Source: Verrucomicrobiota bacterium (GTDB lineage Bacteria; Verrucomicrobiota; Verrucomicrobiia; CAIQCK01). Taken from it: 64,000 nucleotides of DNA. The stretch spans positions 62,001-126,000 of the forward strand of contig JAPLTX010000051.1 of the NCBI GenBank assembly GCA_026397915.1, written 5' to 3'. Positions 52,332-61,132 of the stretch are shown one piece after another. The notes beneath the pieces are model-generated. The model was not told the DNA's origin and ran no database searches. It saw only the letters and a list, made by a program, of their open reading frames with translations. How positions within the stretch are numbered: position 1 is the first letter of the stretch; each line of letters begins with the position of its first letter. Made by a program: the position numbers and the translations under genes.

Positions 52332-53336
52332 ATGAACTTCACTTTTGCCAATCCGTGGTTGCTGCTGCTACTGGCGCTGGTGCCGCCGCTGATCTGGTGG
52401 CGGCAGCGACATCGGTGGGCGGCGGCGCTGCGGTTCTCAGCGGTCGCGCCGCTGTTGCAGTTCTCACCGTCGCCGTGGCTGCAATTGCGGCGAGGGCTGG
52501 TCGTGCTGCGCGGCGTGGCGCTGGCCTGTCTCGTGATTGCGTTCGCACGGCCGCAGAAACCGCTCGCCGAGGAGAAAGCGGTGACGGAGGGCATTGACAT
52601 CGTGCTCTGCCTCGACGTGTCGGGCAGCATGCTGGCGGAGGATTTTGAAAAAGACGGCCGTCGCCGCAACCGCGTGGACACGGTCAAGGAAGTGGTGCGC
52701 GACTTCATTGTCAAACGCGCGAACGACCGCCTCGCCATGATCGCCTTTGCCGGCCGCCCCTACACCGTGTGCCCGCTGACGCTTGACCACGAATGGCTGA
52801 TCGAGGGCCTCGACCGCGTCCGTGTCGGTTTGATCGAGGACGGCACGGCCATCGGCTCAGCGCTTGGTTCCAGCGTGAACCGCCTGCGCGACATCAAGGC
52901 CAAGAGCCGCGTCGTGGTGCTGCTCACGGACGGCTGCAACAACGCCGGCCGGCTTTCGCCTGACGTGGCCGCCGACGCCGCGCGGGCGCTCGGCATCAAG
53001 GTTTATACCATCGGTGTGGGCACTGGCGGCATTGCGCCGATGCCTGTGGTGGATCCGGCGGGCCGCACGCTCGGCTATCGGATGATGCAAGCCGATCTCG
53101 ATGAGCCGCTGCTCAAACGCATGGCCGAGAAAACCCACGGCCAGTTTTTCCGCGCCGCCGACACGCGGCAGCTCCAGCAGATTTACGAGACGATTGACAA
53201 GCTGGAGAAGCGCAAGATCGAGGCGCCTTCCTACCGGCAGATGAACGAACTGTTCCCGTGGTTTGCGTGGCCGGGCCTGGCGCTGTTGCTGGTTGAGGTC
53301 GGGTTGGGACAAACGAGGCTGAGGAAGCTGCCATGA
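52332..53336 (+). CDS. BatA-type VWA membrane protein
   Basis: The 334-residue protein has two N-terminal helices (about 7-23 and 55-72), a VWA domain with MIDAS DVSGSM (95-100), later Thr/Asp MIDAS elements (DGTAIGSALG, LLTDGCNNAG), and a C-terminal helix near 315-330. This is the BatA layout: two helices, an extracytoplasmic VWA and one helix. Its stop overlaps the next VWA gene (ATGA), so the pair is made together. The partner is probably the MoxR ATPase. Confidence 0.92.
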   Translation: MNFTFANPWLLLLLALVPPLIWWRQRHRWAAALRFSAVAPLLQFSPSPWLQLRRGLVVLRGVALACLVIAFARPQKPLAEEKAVTEGIDIVLCLDVSGSMLAEDFEKDGRRRNRVDTVKEVVRDFIVKRANDRLAMIAFAGRPYTVCPLTLDHEWLIEGLDRVRVGLIEDGTAIGSALGSSVNRLRDIKAKSRVVVLLTDGCNNAGRLSPDVAADAARALGIKVYTIGVGTGGIAPMPVVDPAGRTLGYRMMQADLDEPLLKRMAEKTHGQFFRAADTRQLQQIYETIDKLEKRKIEAPSYRQMNELFPWFAWPGLALLLVEVGLGQTRLRKLP

Positions 53337-55111
53337 AATTTGGCAACCCCATCGTCTTGAACTGGCTCTGGCTCGCGCCGCTGGTCGTGGCGTTTTTCTG
53401 GTTTGCGTGGCGTCAACGCCGCCGGGCACTGGAGTTGTTTGCCGCGCCGCACTTGTTGCCGGTGATGGTGCCAACGCTGAACGAACGGCTCGGCCTCGTG
53501 CGCGCGGCGCTCGTCACGACGGCGATCATCTCGCTCGTGTTGGCGCTGGCGCTGCCGCGTTGGGGCTACCAATGGCAGGAGGTCAAACGGCGCGGTATTG
53601 ATATCTTTGTGGCGCTCGATGTTTCCCGAAGCATGCTGGCGCAGGACGTGCGGCCCAGCCGGTTGGAGCAGGCGAAGTTTGCCGTGCGTGACCTGCTCAA
53701 GATGGCCGTCGGTGACCGCGTCGGCCTGATTGCGTTCGCGGGCACGCCATTCATCTCCTGTCCGCTGACGCTCGATCATGCCGCTGTGCAACTGATGCTG
53801 GACGACATGACGCCGGATATCATTCCGCTCGGCGGCACCGACATCGCCAGCACGATCAAGGAGGCGATGCGCGGATTTGGCCGCAGTGCCGACCGCAACC
53901 GCGCGCTGATCCTTATCACCGACGGCGAGGCCACTGAAGGCGACGCGGTTTCCGCCGCCAAGACCGCCGCAAACATTGGCATCAAGATCTTTACCATCGG
54001 TATCGGCACGACCTCAGGCGAGTTGATCCCAGTGCCCGCCGAAGGAGGATCGCGCGAGTTCTTGAAGGACCGCGACGGTCGCGTGGTGCAGACCAAGCTC
54101 GACGAAGCCACGCTGCAACAGGTCGCGCTGGCCACCAAGGGCTACTACGTCCACGCTACCGCCGGCAACTTCGGCCTCGACACAATCTACCGCAACGGCA
54201 TCGAGCCGATGGCGCCGAAGGATTTCGAAACCCAACTGATGAAGCGCTTTGAGGAACGGTTCCAGTGGCCGCTTGGCCTTGCGCTGGCGCTGTTGATGGT
54301 GGAGGCGCTGCTGCGCGAGCGGCGGAAGGAAGCGCGCGGCTTTGTGTCTCAGACGGCCGGAAGCTCCCTGACCCCGGTGGTCATCCTCGCCTTCTTCCTC
54401 AACTCTTCACTCTTCACTCTTCACTCTTCACTTTCTGCCGCCGACATCACCGAGCCGCCGCCGAAGCTTTACAACGAAGGCAACGCGATCTATCGCCAGA
54501 AGCAGTTCGACGCAGCGGCGAAGGCCTACCAACAATCGTTGGTCACGCAAGACACCGCGTTGCAACAGCGCGCGTTCTACAACCTCGGCAACGCCTGCTA
54601 CCGGCAGGCCGACCCGCTGGAAACGCCCGATCCCAAGCAAGCGGAAGAGCTTTTCAAGCAGGCAGTCACCTGCTACGACAGCGCGCTCGCGCTCGACCCG
54701 AAGGATGGAGATGCGGCGTTCAACAAGAAGCTTGTGGAACTGCGACTGAAGAAACTCCAGGAGCAGCAGAAACAGCAACAGCAGCAGCAACAGAACCAGC
54801 AGCAAAAGCAGGACAAGCAACAGCAAGCTGCCCAGCAACAGAAACAGGATCAACAACAAAAACCCGGCGAACAAAAGCAACAGCAGCAGGCGCAGCAGCA
54901 GCAACAACAACAGCCGCAGCCCAAGCCGGGCGAGAAGCCGGAGCCTGAAAAGAAGCCCGGCGACGACGATGGCCAGCCCGACAAACAGCGCGAGATGAGC
55001 GAGCAGGAGGCCAAGCTGTTGCTTGACGCGCTCCGCGACGAAGAAAAACAATGGAAAGAGCGGAAGCCGCTGCGTAAGTTGGGCGAACGTGAGCCGGATA
55101 AGACATGGTGA
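53333..55111 (+). CDS. BatB/BatC-like VWA protein with TPR and Gln-rich tail
   Basis: A BatB-type N-terminal part (helices at about 10-25 and 55-75, VWA domain with DVSRSM near 96-101, TDGEATEGD and further MIDAS residues) is joined to a hydrophobic segment (about 343-365) and a BatC-like TPR region (PKLYNEGNAIYRQKQFDAAAKAYQQSL). The tail from about 475 is a Gln/Lys-rich low-complexity stretch, then acidic. In many bacteria BatB and BatC are separate, so this is a fusion. The central hydrophobic helix FFLNSSLFTLHSSLS is encoded by a five-unit 7-bp array (54401-54435). Confidence 0.9.
   Translation: MKFGNPIVLNWLWLAPLVVAFFWFAWRQRRRALELFAAPHLLPVMVPTLNERLGLVRAALVTTAIISLVLALALPRWGYQWQEVKRRGIDIFVALDVSRSMLAQDVRPSRLEQAKFAVRDLLKMAVGDRVGLIAFAGTPFISCPLTLDHAAVQLMLDDMTPDIIPLGGTDIASTIKEAMRGFGRSADRNRALILITDGEATEGDAVSAAKTAANIGIKIFTIGIGTTSGELIPVPAEGGSREFLKDRDGRVVQTKLDEATLQQVALATKGYYVHATAGNFGLDTIYRNGIEPMAPKDFETQLMKRFEERFQWPLGLALALLMVEALLRERRKEARGFVSQTAGSSLTPVVILAFFLNSSLFTLHSSLSAADITEPPPKLYNEGNAIYRQKQFDAAAKAYQQSLVTQDTALQQRAFYNLGNACYRQADPLETPDPKQAEELFKQAVTCYDSALALDPKDGDAAFNKKLVELRLKKLQEQQKQQQQQQQNQQQKQDKQQQAAQQQKQDQQQKPGEQKQQQQAQQQQQQQPQPKPGEKPEPEKKPGDDDGQPDKQREMSEQEAKLLLDALRDEEKQWKERKPLRKLGEREPDKTW
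54401..54435 (+). repeat. 7-bp tandem array, 5 units, encoding a membrane segment
   Basis: Units aactctt, cactctt (three times), cactttc. It translates as a heptapeptide-periodic hydrophobic stretch at the BatB/BatC fusion point. Confidence 0.9.
54768..54933 (+). repeat. CAG/CAA-rich low-complexity tract
   Basis: A run of Gln codons (cag, caa) mixed with Lys encodes the polyQ-rich tail of the VWA/TPR protein. It is a triplet-type coding repeat, distinct from the 7-bp arrays. Confidence 0.8.
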
Positions 55112-55112
55112 G

Positions 55113-56945
55113 ATGAAGGAAATCAGAAATCAGAAATCAGAAATCAGGAATCGGAAGCTATTTGGCTTCTGTCGCCTGGTTGTCGTCTTCTGTCTTCTCT
55201 TCCCCTGCCTCGCCCACGCGGCCAACTTCACCGCCTCTGTGGACCGGACGGAAGTTTCCGTCGGCGAGCAAATCCAACTTACCCTGCGTTGCGAGGACAT
55301 GCCGAGCACCGGGCAGCCGCAGTTACCGCCGCTGGATGGTTTTAGTGTCGCCTACGGCGGTGCGCAAACGCAAGTGAGCATCGACAACGGTGTGCGTCAC
55401 GACGCGGTCGCGCACGTTTTCTTGCTGACGCCCGCGCGCGAAGGCACGCTGGTGATCCCCGCCTTCAACTTGCAGTTGGGCAATCAGGTGCTCAGCAGTC
55501 AGCCGATTGTCATCAAGGTAGCCAAGGGCCAGATCCAAGGCGTCAACACAGAAGACGTTTTCCAGCTCAAGCTCTCCATCGCCCGCACCAACCTCTTCCT
55601 GAACGAAATGGTGCCACTGGACTTGAAGCTCTCCATCCGCAACGGCATCCGCTACCGCAGCCAGATGCCGTCCATCGCCGCGGCCGGCTTCAGCGAGATC
55701 AAATTGCCGCGCCCGGTCGAGTCGCAGGAAGTGATTGATGGCAAATCGTTTGTCGTTTACACCTTCCGCACGCTGGCCAGCCCGATGCAAATTGGTCAGC
55801 TTGCGCTTGGTCCCGCCCAAGCCGCGCTGGACGTGTTTATGGACTCCGGCCGCCGCCCGCGGCTGCCCGGCTTCAACGATCCGTTCTTCGAGAACTTCTT
55901 CGGCGGCGGTGGCGAGACGAAAAGAATCACCGTGACATCACCGGCCGTGCCGGTGCGCGTGTCGCCTTTACCTGACGCCGGCAGACCGGCTGACTTCACC
56001 GGCGCAGTCGGCCGCTACGCACTCGACGTGACCGCCAAGCCTACCACGCTGCGCACAGGCGAGCCGGTGACACTCACCATCCGTGTTGTCGGCCAGGGCA
56101 ATCTCGCCACGCTCGCGCCGCCGAAGTTTACGCCACCGGAAGGCTTCAAGAGCTACGAGCCGGTGGTGAAGGGCAAGCAAACCGATGAGATGGGCTATAC
56201 CGGCGAGAAAATTTTCGAGCAGGTCATCGTGCCGCTGTCAGTGCGCGCGTCGGTGATCCCGCCGGTGACGTTCAGCTTCTTCGAGCCGGAGCAGGGGCGT
56301 TACCAGACACTCAGTCGCGGGCCGATCCAACTCAACGTGCAGGAGTCGCCCGCTGGCGCAACACCTGTTGTTGTCGGCGTTGCGCCCGCCGGTGCGGCGC
56401 CGCGTCCGCCGGAGAAACTCGGCGTCGGCGTCGTCTATCTCAAGCCCGACCTCGGCGCGCCCGCCCCAACCTCGGCTATGCTCTACCGGCAAACATGGTT
56501 TCTCGCCGGTCAGGGCGCGCCCGTGCTGGCGCTGATGATCTCACTGTTTGCGCAACGCCGCCGCGCGCGGCTCCGCAGTGACATCCGCTACGCCCGCAAA
56601 CGTCGCGCCTACGGCAACGCCCAGCGTCGGCTCGCCGAAGCCGAGCGGCTGTTGCACACGGGCCAGAGCCAAGGCGCGGCGTTCTACGCGACACTGTTCA
56701 AGACACTGCAAGATTACCTCGGCGACCGGCTGAACCTGCCGTCGTCTGGCATCACCAGCAACATCATCGAGGAGCAACTCCGTCCACGCGCCTTGCCGCC
56801 GGAGATTTGCCAGGCGTTGAAGGAAGTGTTCGCCGCCTGCGACGCCGCACGGTTCGCCCCGAACATACAAGGCAAGGTGGATCGCGAGCGACTAGTGAAA
56901 ATCGTGCGTGAGGTCATCGTGGCGATGGAGAAGTTGTCATTGTGA
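55113..56945 (+). CDS. BatD-like protein
   Basis: The 610-residue protein has a signal peptide (LVVVFCLLFPCLAHA), a long extracytoplasmic region of Ig-like domains typical for BatD (ANFTASVDRTEVSVGEQIQLTL; YALDVTAKPTTLRTGEPVTLTIRVVGQGNLATLAPPKF), a membrane helix at about 470-490 and a cytoplasmic helical C-terminal domain. BatD is thought to link VWA proteins of the Bat complex. The N-terminal residues KEIRNQKSEIRNRK before the signal core are encoded by a five-unit 7-bp array at 55120-55154. BatE overlaps its end (GTGA). Confidence 0.9.
   Translation: MKEIRNQKSEIRNRKLFGFCRLVVVFCLLFPCLAHAANFTASVDRTEVSVGEQIQLTLRCEDMPSTGQPQLPPLDGFSVAYGGAQTQVSIDNGVRHDAVAHVFLLTPAREGTLVIPAFNLQLGNQVLSSQPIVIKVAKGQIQGVNTEDVFQLKLSIARTNLFLNEMVPLDLKLSIRNGIRYRSQMPSIAAAGFSEIKLPRPVESQEVIDGKSFVVYTFRTLASPMQIGQLALGPAQAALDVFMDSGRRPRLPGFNDPFFENFFGGGGETKRITVTSPAVPVRVSPLPDAGRPADFTGAVGRYALDVTAKPTTLRTGEPVTLTIRVVGQGNLATLAPPKFTPPEGFKSYEPVVKGKQTDEMGYTGEKIFEQVIVPLSVRASVIPPVTFSFFEPEQGRYQTLSRGPIQLNVQESPAGATPVVVGVAPAGAAPRPPEKLGVGVVYLKPDLGAPAPTSAMLYRQTWFLAGQGAPVLALMISLFAQRRRARLRSDIRYARKRRAYGNAQRRLAEAERLLHTGQSQGAAFYATLFKTLQDYLGDRLNLPSSGITSNIIEEQLRPRALPPEICQALKEVFAACDAARFAPNIQGKVDRERLVKIVREVIVAMEKLSL
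55120..55154 (+). repeat. 7-bp tandem array, 5 units, at batD 5' end
   Basis: Four perfect aaatcag units and gaatcgg. Starts 5 bases after the batD ATG and encodes the positively charged n-region of its signal peptide. Confidence 0.9.
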
Positions 56946-57715
56946 GAACGATTGCATCCATCTTGGCGTTGGTGCTGGCTGCGTCGGCATGGGCTGCCGA
57001 CGCGCCGGCGGCGTTCCGCGAGGCCGCAGCACTCTACGACCAGGGCCAGTTCGATCAAGCCATCGCACGTTACGAATCGCTCATCGCCGCCGGCGTGCGT
57101 AGTGCCAACCTTTACTTCAACCTCGGCAACGCTCACTTCAAAGCCGGCCATCTCGGCCGCGCCATCCTCAACTTCGAGCGCGCCCACCAACTCGAACCGC
57201 GCGACCGCGACGTGGATGGCAACCTTGGTTTCGTCGAGAAGCAAACGAAAGCCTACGACGCCGCTGCCGCCGGCGGTTGGTCCGCGTGGCTTGCAGGCGC
57301 ACGCGACAGCCTTACAACGGACGAGTGGACATGGCTGGTCGTCGCGTGCTACTGGCTGGCAATGCTTGGCCTGATCGTGTTCATCTGGCTGCCACCAGCC
57401 ATCGAGTGGCGACGCTGGTTCCGCTCCGCCGCCATCACGTTCGGTGTCATCGTGCTGCTCGCTAGCGTCGGCCTTGGCGCGAGGATTGTAATCGAAGAAG
57501 GTCCGCCGGCCGGCATCGCCATCGCGAAGGAGGTCGTCGTCCGTTTTGCGCCGGTGGACGACGGTATGCGACACTTCACCACCTACGAAGGCCAGAAACT
57601 CTGGATCGTCGGCGAGCGCCCGTCGCGGATGCAAGGCGTGCCCGGCTGGCTTGAAGTCGAACGCGCCGACGGCAAAAGAGGCTGGGTGCTTGCGGATGCG
57701 GTGGAGAAAATTTAG
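56942..57715 (+). CDS. BatE-like TPR and SH3 protein
   Basis: The 257-residue protein has a signal peptide (ILALVLAASAWAA), TPR repeats (AAFREAAALYDQGQFDQAIARYESLIAAGVRSANLYFNLGNAHFKAG), two membrane helices (about 128-150 and 160-178) and a C-terminal SH3-like domain (WIVGERPSRMQGVPGWLEVERADGKRGWVLADAV). It is the BatE layout. The GTG start overlaps the batD stop, so it closes the operon. cobS ends 10 bases further on the other strand. Confidence 0.9.
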   Translation: MRTIASILALVLAASAWAADAPAAFREAAALYDQGQFDQAIARYESLIAAGVRSANLYFNLGNAHFKAGHLGRAILNFERAHQLEPRDRDVDGNLGFVEKQTKAYDAAAAGGWSAWLAGARDSLTTDEWTWLVVACYWLAMLGLIVFIWLPPAIEWRRWFRSAAITFGVIVLLASVGLGARIVIEEGPPAGIAIAKEVVVRFAPVDDGMRHFTTYEGQKLWIVGERPSRMQGVPGWLEVERADGKRGWVLADAVEKI

Positions 57716-57725
57716 CAACCAGCGG

Positions 57726-58478
57726 TCACCGGCAACTCGCCGCCAGCCACACGATCAACTCCGTTGTCTCATTGAGCGCGCCGACCGTGTCACCGGTCAG
57801 GCCGCCGATGCGGCGGTTGCAGTAGCTCACGAAGAGCACCAGCCATATTCCAGCCAGCACGAACGCCAGCGCGGCGGGAACAAACTGCCGGATCATCGTG
57901 CAGCCAAACACCGCCATCGCCAGCGCCATCCACGCGTGATCGCGGCTGAGCTGGCCGATGTAGGTCTTGCCTGTGCCTTCCTCACGCGCATAGCGGCCCA
58001 TCGCGCAGGCGAGCAGGACGACGCTGCGTCCGACGACGGGCGCGGCGGCAACGACCCACAAGCCGCGGTGCGCAGGGACGTTCATCAACGCGACAGCTTT
58101 CAGGCCAAGCACAGAAACCAGTCCGACAACGCCCATCGTGCCGATGTGTGGGTCTTTCATGATGCGCAGCGTGTCGTCGCGGTCGCGGCCAGCGTAAAAC
58201 CCGTCGCACATATCCGCCAGCCCGTCGAGGTGCAGTGCGCCAGTGAGCACCGCCAGTTCCACCACGAGCAACGCTGCCACCACCGGCCAAGTAAAGACGC
58301 AACCCAGCGCCCAACCCGTCATCGCCACAGCAACGCCCAAGCCGAGGCCGACCACCGGAAAGAAGTAGGTTGAATCGCGCAGTTCGTCGTCCGTCACCGG
58401 GTCAGCCACGCGCACCCGGACGACGGTGAGGAACTGCACCGCCAGCATCAGCCGCCGCACGATCGCTTGAAAGTTCAT
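57726..58478 (-). CDS. cobS: Adenosylcobinamide-GDP ribazoletransferase (cobalamin synthase)
   Basis: CobS joins adenosylcobinamide-GDP and alpha-ribazole to make cobalamin, within the inner membrane. The 250-residue protein has several membrane helices and the conserved HLDGLADMCDGFYAG and RIGGLTGDTVGALNETTEL motifs. It overlaps the cobT stop by one base (TGATG on its strand), so the two last steps of lower-loop assembly are co-expressed. No cobU/cobC or cobalamin riboswitch was seen nearby. Confidence 0.95.
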   Translation of the reverse strand: MNFQAIVRRLMLAVQFLTVVRVRVADPVTDDELRDSTYFFPVVGLGLGVAVAMTGWALGCVFTWPVVAALLVVELAVLTGALHLDGLADMCDGFYAGRDRDDTLRIMKDPHIGTMGVVGLVSVLGLKAVALMNVPAHRGLWVVAAAPVVGRSVVLLACAMGRYAREEGTGKTYIGQLSRDHAWMALAMAVFGCTMIRQFVPAALAFVLAGIWLVLFVSYCNRRIGGLTGDTVGALNETTELIVWLAASCR

Positions 58479-59578
58479 CAGTGTTTCTCCGTGACACCCG
58501 CCTCGGCAAACGTCGCCATCTCGTTGTAAAACTTCGCCGCCGCTTCGATCAAGTGCATCACCAGCGCCGCGCCCGTGCCTTCGCCGAGCCGCAGGTCGAG
58601 GTCCAGCACCGGCTCCAAGCCGAGCGTCTCCAGCGTGACGCGATGGCCCGCCTCGACCGAACGGTGCGCCGCGAAGCAGAACTGCGTGACGCCCGGCGCG
58701 AGTCCTGCCGCGATCAACGCCGCCGCCCCGCTGATGAAACCGTCGAGCACCACCGGCCGCCGCGCCGCCGCCGCGCCAAGGACGACGCCTGCCAGCCCCG
58801 CGATTTCGAGGCCACCGACCTTGGCGAGCAGGTCCAGCGCGTCGAGCGTTGAGCGTGTAGCGTCGGGCGTGAGACCATGCAACTCCAGCGCACTGCTGAT
58901 CACCTCAATCTTTTTGGCCAATCCCGCGTCGTTCACGCCCGTGCCGCGGCCGGTGACTTCCGCAACCGGTCGGCCCGTTATCGCGGCGACGATGGCACTG
59001 CTGGCGGCAGTATTGCCAATGCCCATGTCGCCGGTGGCGATCAGTTCGGCTCCGCGAGCGATCTCCGCTTCCGCAACCTCAACGCCTGCGGTCAGCGCGG
59101 CAACCGCTTGGTCGCGCGTCATGGCCGCTTCGCGCGCAAAGTTACGCGTGCCCGGCGCCACCTTGCGGCGCAGAAACTCAACGTTGCCCGAAGTGTCGGC
59201 AGGCTTGGTTGCTGGCGGAAACTCCGCGTTGACGCCGATGTCCACCACCACGAGCCGCGCGCCGGCGTGGCGGGCGAGCACATTGATCGCCGCGCCGCCA
59301 CGCAGAAAGTTCAACACCATCTGCGCCGTGACCGCCTGCGGATACGCGCTGACGCCTTCCGCCGTGACGCCGTGGTCGCCGGCCATAACAATGATGGTCT
59401 TACGGCGCACGCTGGGTCGCTCAGCGCCCGTGATCGCCACAAGCTGGCGCGCGATCTCTTCGAGCCGGCCGAGACTGCCGGGCGGCTTGGTCAGGGAATC
59501 AAGCCGCGCCTGCGCGCGCTCAGCCGCGGCTGCCGGAAGCTGGCCGATGCGGTTGATAGTCTGCTGAAGTTTGTTCAT
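58478..59578 (-). CDS. cobT: Nicotinate-nucleotide-dimethylbenzimidazole phosphoribosyltransferase
   Basis: CobT activates the lower-ligand base to alpha-ribazole phosphate. The 366-residue protein has LDSLTKPPGSLGRLEEIA, MAGDHGVTAEGVSAYP, GDMGIGNTAASSAI and the catalytic Glu in LRLGEGTGAALV. It is a normal-length CobT. Its start is 54 bases from a divergent gene of unknown function. The downstream cobS starts in its stop codon. Confidence 0.95.
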   Translation of the reverse strand: MNKLQQTINRIGQLPAAAAERAQARLDSLTKPPGSLGRLEEIARQLVAITGAERPSVRRKTIIVMAGDHGVTAEGVSAYPQAVTAQMVLNFLRGGAAINVLARHAGARLVVVDIGVNAEFPPATKPADTSGNVEFLRRKVAPGTRNFAREAAMTRDQAVAALTAGVEVAEAEIARGAELIATGDMGIGNTAASSAIVAAITGRPVAEVTGRGTGVNDAGLAKKIEVISSALELHGLTPDATRSTLDALDLLAKVGGLEIAGLAGVVLGAAAARRPVVLDGFISGAAALIAAGLAPGVTQFCFAAHRSVEAGHRVTLETLGLEPVLDLDLRLGEGTGAALVMHLIEAAAKFYNEMATFAEAGVTEKH

Positions 59579-59607
59579 TGGCGACGCGGCTCATAACGGC
59601 GTATCAT
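59578..59607 (+). promoter_or_regulatory. Candidate promoter of exported hypothetical gene
   Basis: TTGGCG (59578-59583), 18 bases, TATCAT (59602-59607). An AAGGAGATT Shine-Dalgarno lies before the ATG at 59633. The region also holds the divergent cobT start. Confidence 0.35.
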
Positions 59608-59632
59608 GACCGCGGTCAAGGAGATTTAACCG

Positions 59633-60280
59633 ATGCAAGAAGAAGCCAGAAGCCAGAAGTCGGAAGTCGGAAGGAACTGGAAGCCGGTTCTTCTTCTGTC
59701 CTCTGTCCTCTGGCTTCTGACTTCTGCCGTCCTCCTCGCCGATGCTCCAGACAAAGTGCGCGATCTGACGAAAGCTCGGCAAGCGGAGCGGGACCGCGCG
59801 GCGGCAAGCGTGCCGGTGGCGCGGCCGGGGGAGGTGTATCGGCGCTACTTCGCCGCGATGAAAGCGGGCCGGTTCCCAGAGGCAGCCGTCGCACTCACAG
59901 ACGAATCGTTGCGACAGATGAAGGCAACACTGATCCGGGCGCTACAGGAAGCTCCGCTCGATGAACTGGCCAAGTTCATCCGTGAAGCCGGCTTCAAATC
60001 GGCGGCGGAGATTCAACTCAGTGGTTCCGGCAAAGTCTTCACCGGCTGGATACGCAGCGGCTGGCGTGCGCAACGCTTCCTGCAACGGGTCCGGCAAAAT
60101 GAAATCGTGTCAGTAAAGGAAACAATCCACGACGACGTGTGCGATCTCGTGATCGAGTTCAAACCGGCCGCGGAAGCCACCGCCATTTCCGCCGTCTGTC
60201 CCAAGGAAACCGTTGTGTGCGAGCAACGCGACCGCGTCTGGCGGCTAAAGCTGGAGATTCCGCTGGAAACCATTCCGTAG
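59633..60280 (+). CDS. Exported hypothetical protein
   Basis: This 215-residue protein has a signal peptide (VLLLSSVLWLLTSAVLLAD), then a helical stretch and an alpha/beta domain with VYRRYFAAMKAGRFPEAAVALTDESLRQMK and DDVCDLVIEFKP. No family is recognised; the VYRRYFAAMKAG... pattern recalls small exported SnoaL/NTF2-like or lumazine-binding-like domains, but this is weak. Its first 30 residues are encoded by two opposed 7-bp arrays (59642-59676, 59691-59725). It is flanked by cobT and a PP2C gene on the opposite strand. Confidence 0.65.
   Translation: MQEEARSQKSEVGRNWKPVLLLSSVLWLLTSAVLLADAPDKVRDLTKARQAERDRAAASVPVARPGEVYRRYFAAMKAGRFPEAAVALTDESLRQMKATLIRALQEAPLDELAKFIREAGFKSAAEIQLSGSGKVFTGWIRSGWRAQRFLQRVRQNEIVSVKETIHDDVCDLVIEFKPAAEATAISAVCPKETVVCEQRDRVWRLKLEIPLETIP
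59642..59725 (+). repeat. Two opposed 7-bp arrays encoding a signal peptide
   Basis: Block one (59642-59676): gaagcca (twice), gaagtcg (twice), gaaggaa. Block two (59691-59725): ttcttct, gtcctct (twice), ggcttct, gacttct. They are of complementary type and could pair imperfectly (agaagccagaagcc against ggcttctgacttct). Confidence 0.85.
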
Positions 60281-60329
60281 CGCCGGCTTCCGATCCGCCT
60301 CCGCCATGTGCGCCGTCGGTAGGTTGGCG

Positions 60330-61073
60330 CTAGACGACCTTCACTACAACGGCGGTGGCGTTGTCATGTCCTCCGCGCTCGTCAGCAAGCCGCAGCAATT
60401 CCTCCACCGCCTGTTCCGGCGCGGGACTGTGACGCAGGATATGGGAGATCTCTGCTGACGTTATTTCCCTCGTCACACCATCGCTGCACAGCAGCAAAAC
60501 GTCGTGATGCTTCAGCTCGACTTCGCAAACCTGTGGGTTGTGCAGCGGTTCCGGGCCAAGGCTCTGCGTCAGCATGTGCGAGAGCGCTGATTTCATCACC
60601 GGATGTTCCTCGCTAACACCGCGGTTGAGCAGTTCGCCGGCCACGGTGTGAGGAATGCTGATTCGTTTCAACTTGCCAGCATGGAGAAGGAAAGCCTCGC
60701 TGTCGCCAACGTGGCCGAGGATGAACCGATGATGGGTGATCCAACATGCGGTCAACGTCGTGGCCATGCCGTGATATCGCATGTCGGAGAGTCCCCGCGC
60801 CAGCACAGCGTCGCTGACCTTGCGCAACGCCATGAGCATGGTCGCCACCGAGCGGTCGCCCGACGACGAGCTGTAAAACTTGAGGAACCTCGCCAGTTCC
60901 CGCAACGCTGTCGCGCTGGCCACCTCGCCAGCAGGCTGGCCGCCCACGCCATCCGCCACCGCGTAAAGCCGCAAGTGGTCGTCGCGCAGGAAAGCGTCTT
61001 CGTTGACCGGACGGACCCGGCCGATGCTAGTCGAGCCGTAGCTGATCAAACGGAGTTCCTTAGCCTTGGTCAT
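60330..61073 (-). CDS. PP2C-family protein Ser/Thr phosphatase
   Basis: The 247-residue cytoplasmic phosphatase has the PP2C metal motifs RPVNEDAFL, VADGVGGQPAGEVAS, GHVGDSEAFLLHAG, LLLCSDGVTREI and GGHDNATAVVVKV. It is of the Stp/PrpC type that dephosphorylates proteins modified by Hanks-type kinases. No kinase gene is in the window. It ends close to the exported hypothetical gene and is upstream of nothing on its own strand except mutL, 59 bases away. Confidence 0.93.
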   Translation of the reverse strand: MTKAKELRLISYGSTSIGRVRPVNEDAFLRDDHLRLYAVADGVGGQPAGEVASATALRELARFLKFYSSSSGDRSVATMLMALRKVSDAVLARGLSDMRYHGMATTLTACWITHHRFILGHVGDSEAFLLHAGKLKRISIPHTVAGELLNRGVSEEHPVMKSALSHMLTQSLGPEPLHNPQVCEVELKHHDVLLLCSDGVTREITSAEISHILRHSPAPEQAVEELLRLADERGGHDNATAVVVKVV

Positions 61074-61132
61074 AACTGCTTATCCCACACAATGCAGACT
61101 TCCGTGCAGGCTATGGATTCTTGACGGAGAAA

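Noticed and set aside
54768-54933. CAG/CAA tract as another 7-base array
   Set aside because: Its period is 3, matching Gln codons; it is ordinary polyQ low complexity.
59579-59632. Cobalamin riboswitch upstream of cobT
   Set aside because: The gap to the divergent gene is only 54 bases, far too short, and no B12-box sequence is visible.
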